Translations under genes and position numbers: made by a program
Shown: in pieces, positions 18,016 to 26,731 of the stretch
How the letters are laid out: each line of letters opens with the position of its first letter
Position numbering within the stretch: the first letter of the stretch is position 1
The notes under the pieces: generated by a model
What the model saw: only the letters and a program-made list of their open reading frames with translations
Database searches by the model: none
Told to the model about the DNA's origin: nothing
Source of the DNA: Limnospira fusiformis SAG 85.79
Lineage (GTDB): Bacteria > Cyanobacteriota > Cyanobacteriia > Cyanobacteriales > Microcoleaceae
Direction of reading: 5' to 3'
Assembly (NCBI RefSeq): GCF_012516315.1
Contig: NZ_CP051185.1
Location: 3,275,403 to 3,339,402, forward strand
Length of the DNA stretch: 64,000 nucleotides

Positions 18016-18993
18016 TTAACTGACTGGTAATAGTCCCCGTTCAGCCAACCATTGTTTATTGTAGAGTTTAGATTGATAACGTCCGCCGCCATCACATAAC
18101 ACAGTAACAATGGTATGTCCGGGTCCCATTTGTTTAGCTAATGCGATCGCCGCACCGACATTAATACCAACAGACCCTCCCATAAATAACCCATCTTTTT
18201 CTAAGAGCTGATAAACCACGCGCACCGCCTCCTGGTCATCAACTTGTATAGCATCATCAATAGGAACATCCTGCATATTAGCAGTAATCCTACTATTACC
18301 AATTCCCTCAGTAATTGAGTTTCCCTGGGGTTGAATTTCACCAGTTTTCACATAACTGTATAAACCACTACCCATCGGGTCAGCCACCACAGTTTTAATA
18401 TTCGGGTTTTTTTCCTTCAAAAACAGAGACACCCCCGCAAAGGTTCCCCCCGTACCTGTAGCCGCCACCCAAGCATCAATTTTACCGTCAGTTTGAGACC
18501 AAATTTCCGGTCCAGTGGTTTGATAATGCGCTTCCCGGTTCGCTAAATTATCAAACTGATTCGCCCAAATTGCATTATCCATTTCCGCCGCCAAACGTCC
18601 CGATAATTTCACATAATTATTAGGGTCTTTATAGGGAACAGCGGGAACTGCACGCACTTCAGCGCCCAAAGTTCTCAAGGCTTCCATTTTTTCCACAGAT
18701 TGAGTTTCAGGTATGACAATGACGCATTTATAGCCCTTAGCATTACAAATATGGGCTAGACCAATACCTGTATTTCCGGCGGTACCTTCTACCACTGTGC
18801 CACCGGGTTTTAGCAAACCTTTTTTTTCGGCATCTTCGATAATATATAAAGCCGCCCTATCTTTAACAGAACCGCCAGGATTTAAAAATTCTGCTTTTCC
18901 TAAAATTTCACAACCTGTCTCATCACTAAAACTATTTAATCTGATTAAGGGAGTGTTTCCCACAGCTTCTACAAAGCCACGTTTAATATCCAT
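18016..18993 (-). CDS. cysK: Cysteine synthase (O-acetylserine sulfhydrylase)
   Basis: 325 residues from the ATG at 18993 (MDIKRGFVEAVGNTPLIRLN); an in-frame TTG at 19008 lacks a ribosome site. The pyridoxal-phosphate lysine is in GGSVKDRAA (about residue 45), the substrate loop is GTAGNTGIG, the phosphate-binding loop is ATGTGGTFAG, and GGSVGINVGAA lies near the C-terminus. It makes cysteine from O-acetylserine and sulfide. Its subtype looks like the CysK/CysM-related cyanobacterial enzyme. It is monocistronic. Confidence 0.93.
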   Translation of the reverse strand: MDIKRGFVEAVGNTPLIRLNSFSDETGCEILGKAEFLNPGGSVKDRAALYIIEDAEKKGLLKPGGTVVEGTAGNTGIGLAHICNAKGYKCVIVIPETQSVEKMEALRTLGAEVRAVPAVPYKDPNNYVKLSGRLAAEMDNAIWANQFDNLANREAHYQTTGPEIWSQTDGKIDAWVAATGTGGTFAGVSLFLKEKNPNIKTVVADPMGSGLYSYVKTGEIQPQGNSITEGIGNSRITANMQDVPIDDAIQVDDQEAVRVVYQLLEKDGLFMGGSVGINVGAAIALAKQMGPGHTIVTVLCDGGGRYQSKLYNKQWLAERGLLPVS

Positions 18994-19115
18994 TGCTAAT
19001 TTTTTCAAAGGTTGGGTTTTTCAAAGGTGGGGTGACAATTAAGGGATGAGAGATTCTCAAAATTATAGCACTTTTGAATCTATCCACTCATCCCATATTT
19101 TAAAGGCTAAATATC

Positions 19116-19754
19116 CTACTTATTTGGTTGAGGAGTCATGCGTAAATAGGGCTTAATTTCCTTGTAACCTTTGGGAAATTTCTGTTGGAGTTCTTCCGGA
19201 TCTTTGAGGGAAGGCACAATCACACAATCTTCCCCATCTTGCCAATCAGCAGGGGTAGCCACACTGTAGTTGTCGGTGAGTTGTAAGGAGTCAATCACCC
19301 GCAAAATTTCGCTAAAATTACGTCCGGTACTAGGGGGATAAGTTAGGGTCAGGCGTAACTTTTTGTTAGAGTCAATGACGAAAACAGTACGAACGGTTAA
19401 AGATGCGTTAGCGTTGGGGTGAATCATATCGTAAAGATCCGATACTTGGCGATCGCTATCAGCTAAAATCGGGTAGTTAATATTAGTTTGCTGAGTCTCG
19501 TTGATATCACCAATCCAACCTTTATGGGAGTCCGCATCATCCACACTGAGGGCGATTACTTTAACATTGCGTTTATCAAACTCTGGTTTGAGTTTAGCAA
19601 CAGTGCCTAATTCTGTGGTACAAACAGGGGTATAGTCTGCTGGATGAGAGAACAGGACAACCCAGCTATCCCCAGCCCAATCATAGAAGTTAATATCCCC
19701 TTCTGAAGAGGCTTGGGTAAAGTTAGGGACGGTATCACCTAATCGCAAAGTCAT
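19116..19754 (-). CDS. 1-Cys peroxiredoxin (Prx6 family)
   Basis: 212 residues from MTLRLGDTVPNFTQ; the start at 19787 gives an unlikely extension. The peroxidatic cysteine lies in HPADYTPVCTTELG and is followed by the Prx6-type C-terminal domain (SVATPADWQDGEDCVIVPSL). There is no canonical resolving cysteine of the 2-Cys type. It should reduce hydrogen peroxide and alkyl hydroperoxides in the cytosol, in a cluster with other stress genes (htpG, clpB) but not in an operon with them. Confidence 0.92.
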   Translation of the reverse strand: MTLRLGDTVPNFTQASSEGDINFYDWAGDSWVVLFSHPADYTPVCTTELGTVAKLKPEFDKRNVKVIALSVDDADSHKGWIGDINETQQTNINYPILADSDRQVSDLYDMIHPNANASLTVRTVFVIDSNKKLRLTLTYPPSTGRNFSEILRVIDSLQLTDNYSVATPADWQDGEDCVIVPSLKDPEELQQKFPKGYKEIKPYLRMTPQPNK

Positions 19755-19888
19755 GGTTTTATTTTCTCCAAATTGTGATAAGAACAATGTATTTTTTGAT
19801 TATACTCCGGTTTGGCGATCGCATAACATTTACAGCATTTATACCTACCGGAGCATCCGCAAATTATGCCCAAGGGGGGATATAATAA

Positions 19889-21097
19889 CTACACTGCCAC
19901 CGCTAAGGCTTTCTGAGCGAAGATTTTTTGAATCGCCTCTTCCACTACCCGGTCAGGGGTGGATGCACCAGAGGTTACACCGACAATAATTTCTCCTTCT
20001 GGGAGCCATTTTGTCGCCATTTCCAAGTCTTTATTAAGGGGTTTATGTTGAATTTGATTTCCCTCAAGAATGCGATCGCTGCTATCGATATGATAAGAAG
20101 GGATACCCCGTTCAATCGCCATCTCTTGCAAGTGAGTCGTATTAGAAGAGTTAAAACCGCCAATCACTACCATTAAATCCAGCTTTTCTTCTAATAACCC
20201 AATCATCGCATCTTGACGTTCCTGGGTAGCATCACAGATAGTATTGAAACTTTGGAAATGTTCATTGAGATTTGCCGGGCCGTATTTTTGCATCATCGTG
20301 CGTTCAAACAGCTTCCCAATTTGTTCAGTTTCGCTTTTTAACATAGTAGTTTGGTTAGCGATACCGACAGATTCCAAATCCCGATCCGGGTCAAAATTAG
20401 CCGAATAAGCATTAGCGAACTTAGCCAAAAACTCCTCACGGTTCCCACCATTAAGGATATAATCAGCCACATATTCTGCTTCTTCTAAATTCAACAGCAC
20501 CAAATACTTATCAGCAAAAGAACTGGTAGCCACAGTTTCTTCATGCTTATATTTACCGTGAATAATCGAGGTGTACTGTTTTTTCTTATGCTTTTCTACC
20601 GTATTCCAAACCTTAGAAACCCAGGGACAGGTAGTATCAATAATTTTACACCCCTTATCATTCAGGATTTGCATTTCCTGAACACTCGCCCCAAAAGCAG
20701 GAAGGATAACCACATCACCACTACCCACCACCGAAAAATCTTTGTGGGAGTCATTGACCGGGATAAACTCAACATTCATATCCCGCAAATGTTGATTAAC
20801 TGAAGGATTATGGATAATTTCATTAGTGATCCATATTCTTTCAGTCGGGAAGTGTTGGCGAGTCTCGTAAGCCATAGCCACAGCCCTTTCTACCCCCCAG
20901 CAGAAGCCGAAAGCCTCTGCTAACCGGATGGTCACATTACCTTGGGTCAGGATATAGTTATTTTGTCTAATTTGTTGAATTAAGCTACTTTGGTAGGCGC
21001 TGTCCATGACACCCGCCACCTCTTCCTGATGACCGAAGCCTTTGCGGTGGTAGGTGTCTGACTGTTGGAGTGAACGTCTAAATGCTTTTGTATCCAT
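19889..21097 (-). CDS. ispH: 4-Hydroxy-3-methylbut-2-enyl diphosphate reductase
   Basis: 402 residues, the long cyanobacterial/plant form. The three iron-sulfur cysteines are in [22 protein letters not shown] and [12 protein letters not shown]. Ligand-binding strings such as HGKYKHEET and [11 protein letters not shown] are present. It catalyses the last step of the MEP isoprenoid pathway, giving IPP and DMAPP with electrons from ferredoxin, and feeds carotenoid, phytol and quinone synthesis. The C-terminus ([18 protein letters not shown]) is complete. Confidence 0.96.
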   Translation of the reverse strand: MDTKAFRRSLQQSDTYHRKGFGHQEEVAGVMDSAYQSSLIQQIRQNNYILTQGNVTIRLAEAFGFCWGVERAVAMAYETRQHFPTERIWITNEIIHNPSVNQHLRDMNVEFIPVNDSHKDFSVVGSGDVVILPAFGASVQEMQILNDKGCKIIDTTCPWVSKVWNTVEKHKKKQYTSIIHGKYKHEETVATSSFADKYLVLLNLEEAEYVADYILNGGNREEFLAKFANAYSANFDPDRDLESVGIANQTTMLKSETEQIGKLFERTMMQKYGPANLNEHFQSFNTICDATQERQDAMIGLLEEKLDLMVVIGGFNSSNTTHLQEMAIERGIPSYHIDSSDRILEGNQIQHKPLNKDLEMATKWLPEGEIIVGVTSGASTPDRVVEEAIQKIFAQKALAVAV

Positions 21098-21219
21098 AGG
21101 GTTGGTTAAATCTAATCCGGCTTTATTAAAGATTTTAACCTTTCGGTGTGATCATGACCAGGATATATCACCAAATTCCCCTATCTGGTGGGGACAATTA
21201 GTGAATTGTCCCCTAATGT

Positions 21220-23205
21220 TTACATGGCCCGTTCTGTTAACCGAGTTAAAACATGATTAGAACGTTCAACAAAATCCTTCATTCCTTCAGCATCAAAGCC
21301 TTTTTGAGCCATTAATGCTAAGTCATAAACATGGTGACAAATCATTTTTGCCAACTCTTCTGAGGGGGAAGAACCGCCCTCTTGAATAATGCTACCCTGA
21401 CTTAAATTAGCCAGATTTTGAATGAGAGGGTGAGCAGTATTTACCAGTAAAATATGGTCTTCGGGGAAATCAGCCTTCTGCTGTTGCAATAAGGCGGTCA
21501 TATCCTGTAAACGGCGCATGGCTTCCGGTAGTAAAACCATGGCGGGCGGGGTATCCTCAGATTTGAGAGATTCCGTGCGAATATTCACCCGTGGCTTATT
21601 GAGGGACTTCTCAAATAACTCCTTAATTTGTTCGCTGCGGGTTTTATTAGTTTTGGGGTCAACAATTTCGGCTGGCTTATCTTTTTCAATGAGAGTCTCA
21701 TCAAGTTCCGAGTCTACCCGCAAAAACTTAACCTCTGAGTGTTCCCGCTCCAAGAAACTGATAAAATGGGTATCGATAAATGAGTCGAGGAATAGCACTT
21801 CTAAACCTTGACTTTTGTGCAGTTCTATGTATGTAGCTTGGGCGGCTTCATCGGTGCAGTAAAAAACCCGGTTTTCGTGGCGGGATTGATTGCGTTCTAG
21901 GTATTCACTGAGGGTAGTATAATAGCGTCCCTGTTCATCAGTGCTAAGGGATTTTTCGGTTTTCACTTCTTCCCAAACATCCCCATCTTCGCTTTGGACT
22001 TGTACTTCTGGGGTTTGAGCTTCCCCGGACTCAGTGGGGGGTTTATAAGTGCTGCGGAAGATGAGAATCTCTTCTACCTGTTTCTTAAATTTATCGTCAT
22101 TGAGGGAACCGAACTTGATAAAAGTACCAACATCCTGCCAACAACGGATATATTCTTGGCGATTGTCTCGATATAATTCTTTGAGGCGATCGCCTACTTT
22201 TTTGGCGATATAGTCAGCAATTTTGCGGACTGTGCGGTTAGTTTGTAGGGCGCTACGGGAGATATTCAAAGGAATATCGGTGCTGTCAATTACACCCCGC
22301 AAAGGCATCAGGAATTTCGGGATAATTTCCTCGCAGTGGTCGCTGACAAAAACCTGATTACAAAATAGTTTAATATTGCCCTGGGTGACATCAACATCAG
22401 GCCGCAGTTTGGGGAAGTATAGAATACCGTTAACAATGAAGGGATAGTCAGTGTTCAGGTGAACCCACAGCAGGGGTTCTTCTTGGAAAGGATACAGATA
22501 ACGATAAAGGTCTAAATAATCTTCTTTGGTGAGGTTATTGGGAGACTCACGCCAGGGCGCTGTGTGGCGGTTGATGGTTTCGCCGTCCATAATAATGGGG
22601 ACGGGCATAAAGTCGCAATAGGTTTTAATCAGTTGCTGAATGCGACTGGTTTCGAGATACTCTAATTCATCATCCATCAAGGTGAGGGTGATGGTAGTCC
22701 CACGGGTGGTGCGGGCAGAATCTTCTAATTTGAATTCTGGGGAACCGTCGCAGGTCCAATGGACGGCTTCTGCGCCTTCTTTGTAGGAGAGGGTGTCGAT
22801 CTCTACTTGTTTGGCTACCATGAATGAGGAGTAAAACCCTAGACCAAAGTGGCCGATGATGGCTTCTCCGTCGGTGGCTTGGTATTTTTGGATAAATTCT
22901 TCGGCGCTGGAAAAGGCGACTTGGTTAATATATTTTTTAACCTCGTCGGCGGTGAGACCGATACCAGTATCACTAACAGATAGGGTTTTAGCGTCTTTGT
23001 CGATCGCAATGGTAATTTGTGGGTTGCTGATGTCCCCGGAATATTCTCCGGTGCGGGCCACCATTTTTAATTTAGCGATCGCATCTACCGCGTTAGAAAC
23101 CAATTCCCGCAAGAATACCTCATGATCAGTGTAGAGAGATTTCTTGATAATCGGGAAGATGTTTTCAGTATGGATCGTGATTGTTCCCTGTTCAAGTACG
23201 GTCAT
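21220..23205 (-). CDS. htpG: Molecular chaperone HtpG (Hsp90)
   Basis: 661 residues, normal for cyanobacterial HtpG. The N-terminal ATP site shows ELVSNAVDAI, SDTGIGLTADEV and GHFGLGFYSSFMVA. The middle domain has YLYPFQEEPLLWVHLN and IPLNISRSALQTN (catalytic Arg region). The C-terminal dimerisation region ends NHVLTRLTERAM. In cyanobacteria HtpG supports heat and oxidative-stress survival and stabilises phycobilisome linkers. No CIRCE element is visible in the 280 nt upstream. Confidence 0.96.
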   Translation of the reverse strand: MTVLEQGTITIHTENIFPIIKKSLYTDHEVFLRELVSNAVDAIAKLKMVARTGEYSGDISNPQITIAIDKDAKTLSVSDTGIGLTADEVKKYINQVAFSSAEEFIQKYQATDGEAIIGHFGLGFYSSFMVAKQVEIDTLSYKEGAEAVHWTCDGSPEFKLEDSARTTRGTTITLTLMDDELEYLETSRIQQLIKTYCDFMPVPIIMDGETINRHTAPWRESPNNLTKEDYLDLYRYLYPFQEEPLLWVHLNTDYPFIVNGILYFPKLRPDVDVTQGNIKLFCNQVFVSDHCEEIIPKFLMPLRGVIDSTDIPLNISRSALQTNRTVRKIADYIAKKVGDRLKELYRDNRQEYIRCWQDVGTFIKFGSLNDDKFKKQVEEILIFRSTYKPPTESGEAQTPEVQVQSEDGDVWEEVKTEKSLSTDEQGRYYTTLSEYLERNQSRHENRVFYCTDEAAQATYIELHKSQGLEVLFLDSFIDTHFISFLEREHSEVKFLRVDSELDETLIEKDKPAEIVDPKTNKTRSEQIKELFEKSLNKPRVNIRTESLKSEDTPPAMVLLPEAMRRLQDMTALLQQQKADFPEDHILLVNTAHPLIQNLANLSQGSIIQEGGSSPSEELAKMICHHVYDLALMAQKGFDAEGMKDFVERSNHVLTRLTERAM

Positions 23206-23493
23206 GGGCGTTATTTCTCAAATATACATAGTTATCATTTCCTGATCTTGGGCGATCGCCATGACATCATGGGCATGGATCACCCCCATGAGATGATTCG
23301 GATTTCCGTATATCAACCATGGATCATGGACAATCGATATATATGGTAGCATCAGACCCATGAATCAGACCCAGGAAAGGAATGATCAGACGATAATTCT
23401 CAAATGAGGCCATCAAAACGAGATCCATGGAAGGTGTGCTGTAGATCGCTAATTATAGTAACTGCGTAGATTTTGACAGTATCACTCATGTGG

Positions 23494-24486
23494 CTAATGA
23501 GATAAATTTTTAGAGTTATGAGTTGTGGGGAAAAATCCTTTAAATTCTTTAACGAATTTAAGTAAAGGTTCAGCCTGTCCGTTGGGTAACATCAGACCTA
23601 CCATGATTTTCACAAATACGATAGCCATCATACGTGAGCGACGTTTGATCAAACCAGGATCGTGGTAAATAGACATCCAAAAACATCTCGCTCCTATCCT
23701 TGCTTTTTTTCTCGTTAATGGCGATTCAAGTGATTTAAAAGTTAGATAACTATATAAGTGTGAAAGGCTATCTTTTTTCAGATTTTTTAAGGAGCTGGGA
23801 GCATTGTTAAACGCTTTGTTAAGTACCAATAAGCAGGAAGATTATTGACGCTCAATATTAGAGGAAATCGAATGCTCAGATATGCGGTATAAGATTTGCG
23901 CTTGAGATATACAAACAAATTTATACTGGGCAGCTAAACGCAAATATAAATCCCAATCCTGCCCACCCTTCAAAGACTCATCAAAACCTCCAATTGCTGA
24001 TAAAGCATGACGGGTAATTAAAGGATTAGAACCATTTTCCAGAAAGTTTTTCACTAATAATATGGAATAAACATCGCCTTGATAGCTTTGATGAAATCCC
24101 GGGTATAAAAATTCACCATATTGATCAATATAATTTGTCCAGCTATAGGCTACAGATGCTTCTGGATCTGCTTCAAGTGCTGCATATTGTAATTCCAATT
24201 TATCAGAGGTCCATAAATCGTCAGCATCTAAGAAAGCAATATACTGAGCGCTGGCTTTAGAAAATCCTCGATTTCGACTAACAGAAGCCCCTGAATTGGG
24301 ATAAGAAAATACTTGAATACGCGGGTCATTAATACTGGAAATAATATCTAATGTTCTATCAGTAGACCCATCATTAATTATAATTATTTCAAAATCCTTA
24401 AAGGTCTGATTGATAACGGAATCAATGGTTTCCTTAATCGTCTTATCAGCATTATAGGCAGGAATAATTATTGATATTTGGGGCAT
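23494..24486 (-). pseudogene. Family 2 glycosyltransferase interrupted by one in-frame TAA
   Basis: The first 214 codons (24486 down to 23845) are a GT2 domain: MPQISIIIPAYNADKTI, NDGSTD, FLDADDLW (DxD-like) and GGQDWDLYLRLA. TAA at 23844-23842 follows SNIERQ. The same frame then continues without a break to 23494 with NLKKDSLSHLYSYLTFKSLESPL and LIKRRSRMMAIVF, the usual C-terminal tail of these cyanobacterial enzymes. Joined, the protein would be about 330 residues, like its upstream neighbour. The GT domain itself is intact, so a shortened product might still be active. The start overlaps none of the neighbour, with only one base between them. Confidence 0.78.
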
Positions 24487-24487
24487 T

Positions 24488-25480
24488 TTATTGATCCTCT
24501 GACTTTTCTACAGACCCGAATTTAGCATTCCAGACATTGTTGAGCCCAACCAAGACACTCATCATACTACCCCGATAAAATTCCATTTCAACTGCTGGAA
24601 TTAGTTCACTTTTCAGCATTTCTCCATACTTCAGTCGTTGCTTAATAATACGGCGGAGATTGCCCAAAATTGTCCTGACAAAAATCACTGGCTTGTCTAT
24701 GGTTTTAGCATTAATCATCCGTAACTGAAAAGTGGCTAAACCACAGGCACGCGCTAAGGATAATAAATAATTGCGTTCTAATCGAAACGCGGGAATTTTA
24801 TGGTTAATGTGCATCTGGGGATTATACCAAATTTCCCAGCCTTGTTTGTGTAGATAAAGCAATAACTCATAATCGTCTCCTCGCGCCAAAAAATTCCTCT
24901 GACTTCCAACAAGTTGAGGGGTTTTCGGAACAGCTTCTTGCCAAGCCTGTTTTTTAACCACTAATCCAGCAGTTGGTGGTAATATTAAATTATCTGGGTC
25001 AAAGCGAAAGGGTTGATTGCCATGTTCGCCAATCGCTAAAAATGCGGCAATTTGTTTAAAGTTTTCAGGAGGTTTTACTTCATATTCGCCGTTAATTTGT
25101 CCGCCAAATGCTCCCGCTTGGGGGTAGTTTTGGCTAAATTCATAGATAGAGGAAATCCAGCTTGTTGCTGGAATATTATCATCATCTAGGAAAGCGATAT
25201 AAAGTCCTTTTGCTTCTTTAATTGCTCGTTGTCTAGCAAAAGCTGGTCCTTGCTTGGGTTCAAAATAGTAGGTGAGGGGATAATGTTTCTCCCAGTTGCT
25301 TTGATAAGCTTGAATCACTTGATGAGTTGTATCAGTGCTATTATTATCAATAACCACAATGTCCCAGTCAATTTTTGACCTATGGCTTTGATGACGAAGT
25401 GCCTCTAATACTTCGGGTAAGCGTTGCGCTCCATTGTAGGTCGGAATAGCTACCGTGAGAGAAAATGAATCCTGGGTCAT
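24488..25480 (-). CDS. Family 2 glycosyltransferase (HpsE-like)
   Basis: 330 residues: SLTVAIPTYNGAQRLPEVLEALR at the N-terminus, VVIDNNSTDTT, then FLDDDNIPATSWI with the metal-binding Asp cluster and a GDDYELLLYLHKQGWEIWYNP acceptor region. This resembles HpsE-type enzymes, which build the hormogonium/surface polysaccharide in filamentous cyanobacteria. It is related to the gene at 25590-26627 over its whole length and probably arose by duplication. It is followed after one base by another glycosyltransferase. Confidence 0.82.
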   Translation of the reverse strand: MTQDSFSLTVAIPTYNGAQRLPEVLEALRHQSHRSKIDWDIVVIDNNSTDTTHQVIQAYQSNWEKHYPLTYYFEPKQGPAFARQRAIKEAKGLYIAFLDDDNIPATSWISSIYEFSQNYPQAGAFGGQINGEYEVKPPENFKQIAAFLAIGEHGNQPFRFDPDNLILPPTAGLVVKKQAWQEAVPKTPQLVGSQRNFLARGDDYELLLYLHKQGWEIWYNPQMHINHKIPAFRLERNYLLSLARACGLATFQLRMINAKTIDKPVIFVRTILGNLRRIIKQRLKYGEMLKSELIPAVEMEFYRGSMMSVLVGLNNVWNAKFGSVEKSEDQ

Positions 25481-25589
25481 AACTAAAGTTTGTACTAGTT
25501 GGTGGGATAACTGGGACCAAATGAAGACTTGAGATGTCCTAGCATAAGATATACTAGATTGGAGGTATTGAAACTGTTAATATGTTTGC

Positions 25590-26627
25590 TTAGGGAGTAG
25601 TGCAAGCTGAGAGCAAATTCTGGTTACTCATGAACAACTGCACTGACAGTAGTATTAGCAGAGTTGCTGTTTTTTTGTCTAGCTTTAAGTAACCGTTATA
25701 CCACAAATAAAAAAAGCTGTTTAAACTCCCCATTAATAAGGCTCGTTCACAAGCAGCAATATCATCCAGATCCGACACACCGTAACGGAGGACGTGAAGC
25801 AGCAATTTTCGACAGTCGTTTGCCAAGTACGCTGTTGTTAAAACAGGCTTTAAAATTGGCTTAACTCCCGCTGTACGAGTGACGTAACGACTTAATCCAA
25901 TTCCCCGAAATAAGGGTATCAAATACTCAATCTCCAAACGTTTTCTAGGAATTTTATGATCGACCTGCATTTGGGGATTATACCAAATTTCCCAGTCGGA
26001 CTTGCGTTGAATATAGGATAAAGCCTCTATATCTTCTCCGCCCAACATACTGCCATCAACTCTACCACTCAAGATACATTTGTCTGGCACAAATTCACTC
26101 CAGACCTCTCTCCTAATAACTAACCCTGCTCCTGGAGGCAAGAGATTTTTTCGAGCATTATAAAGCCTCGGATTTTTCCCTAATTCCGTAATGGCGAAAA
26201 ATGGTTTAATTCGATTAAAGTTAGGGGGCGGTTCTACCTCAAATATGGCGTGAATTTGACTACCATAGGCTCCCGCCTTTGGGTTTTCTTGAGAAAATCT
26301 AACCGCCTCAGCTACCCAATTTAATTCAGGTATATTGTCATCATCCAAAAAACCGATCAACTCAGCTTGGGACTCAGACACCGATCGCTTCCTCGCAAAT
26401 GCTAAACCCTGTTGAGTTTCTAACACATATCGCAGGGGGACTTCTTGGGGCCAGTCCTTCTGAAACTGCTGTACCACTGCTGCCGTACCATCGGAACTAT
26501 TATTATCCACGACGAGAACTTCCCAACGGATGCTTTCGGTCGCCCTTTGACATCGCAACTGTTCGAGCACTTCTGGCAACCGGTTTTCCCCATTATAGGT
26601 AGGAATTGCTACTGTTAACTGGATCAT
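25590..26627 (-). CDS. Family 2 glycosyltransferase (HpsE-like)
   Basis: 345 residues from the ATG at 26627 (MIQLTVAIPTYNGENRLPEV), which has AGGAAG 8 nt upstream; the longer frame from 26720 is rejected. Motifs are VVDNNSSDGT, FLDDDNIPELNWV, GGEDIEALSYIQ and WEIWYNPQMQVDHKIP. The last 30 residues are hydrophobic or low-complexity. With the next two genes it forms a three-gene polysaccharide cluster in one orientation, separated by about 110 nt from its nearest neighbour. Confidence 0.82.
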   Translation of the reverse strand: MIQLTVAIPTYNGENRLPEVLEQLRCQRATESIRWEVLVVDNNSSDGTAAVVQQFQKDWPQEVPLRYVLETQQGLAFARKRSVSESQAELIGFLDDDNIPELNWVAEAVRFSQENPKAGAYGSQIHAIFEVEPPPNFNRIKPFFAITELGKNPRLYNARKNLLPPGAGLVIRREVWSEFVPDKCILSGRVDGSMLGGEDIEALSYIQRKSDWEIWYNPQMQVDHKIPRKRLEIEYLIPLFRGIGLSRYVTRTAGVKPILKPVLTTAYLANDCRKLLLHVLRYGVSDLDDIAACERALLMGSLNSFFYLWYNGYLKLDKKTATLLILLSVQLFMSNQNLLSACTTP

Positions 26628-26731
26628 GATTAACTTCCTATCGTAGGATATTAACACTATCGCTATTCTGCTAGGCTTTCCACGGGAGTCTTCCTTGGCA
26701 ATTCGAGATAGAGACGGCACACTTAAAGATT

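Noticed and set aside
23206..23493. Regulatory RNA in the gap between htpG and the glycosyltransferase
   Set aside because: The repeated CATGG/CCATG phrases do not form a consistent structure and no promoter stands out.
25664..25864. Plus-strand open frame over the glycosyltransferase at 25590-26627
   Set aside because: Antisense shadow without start signals.
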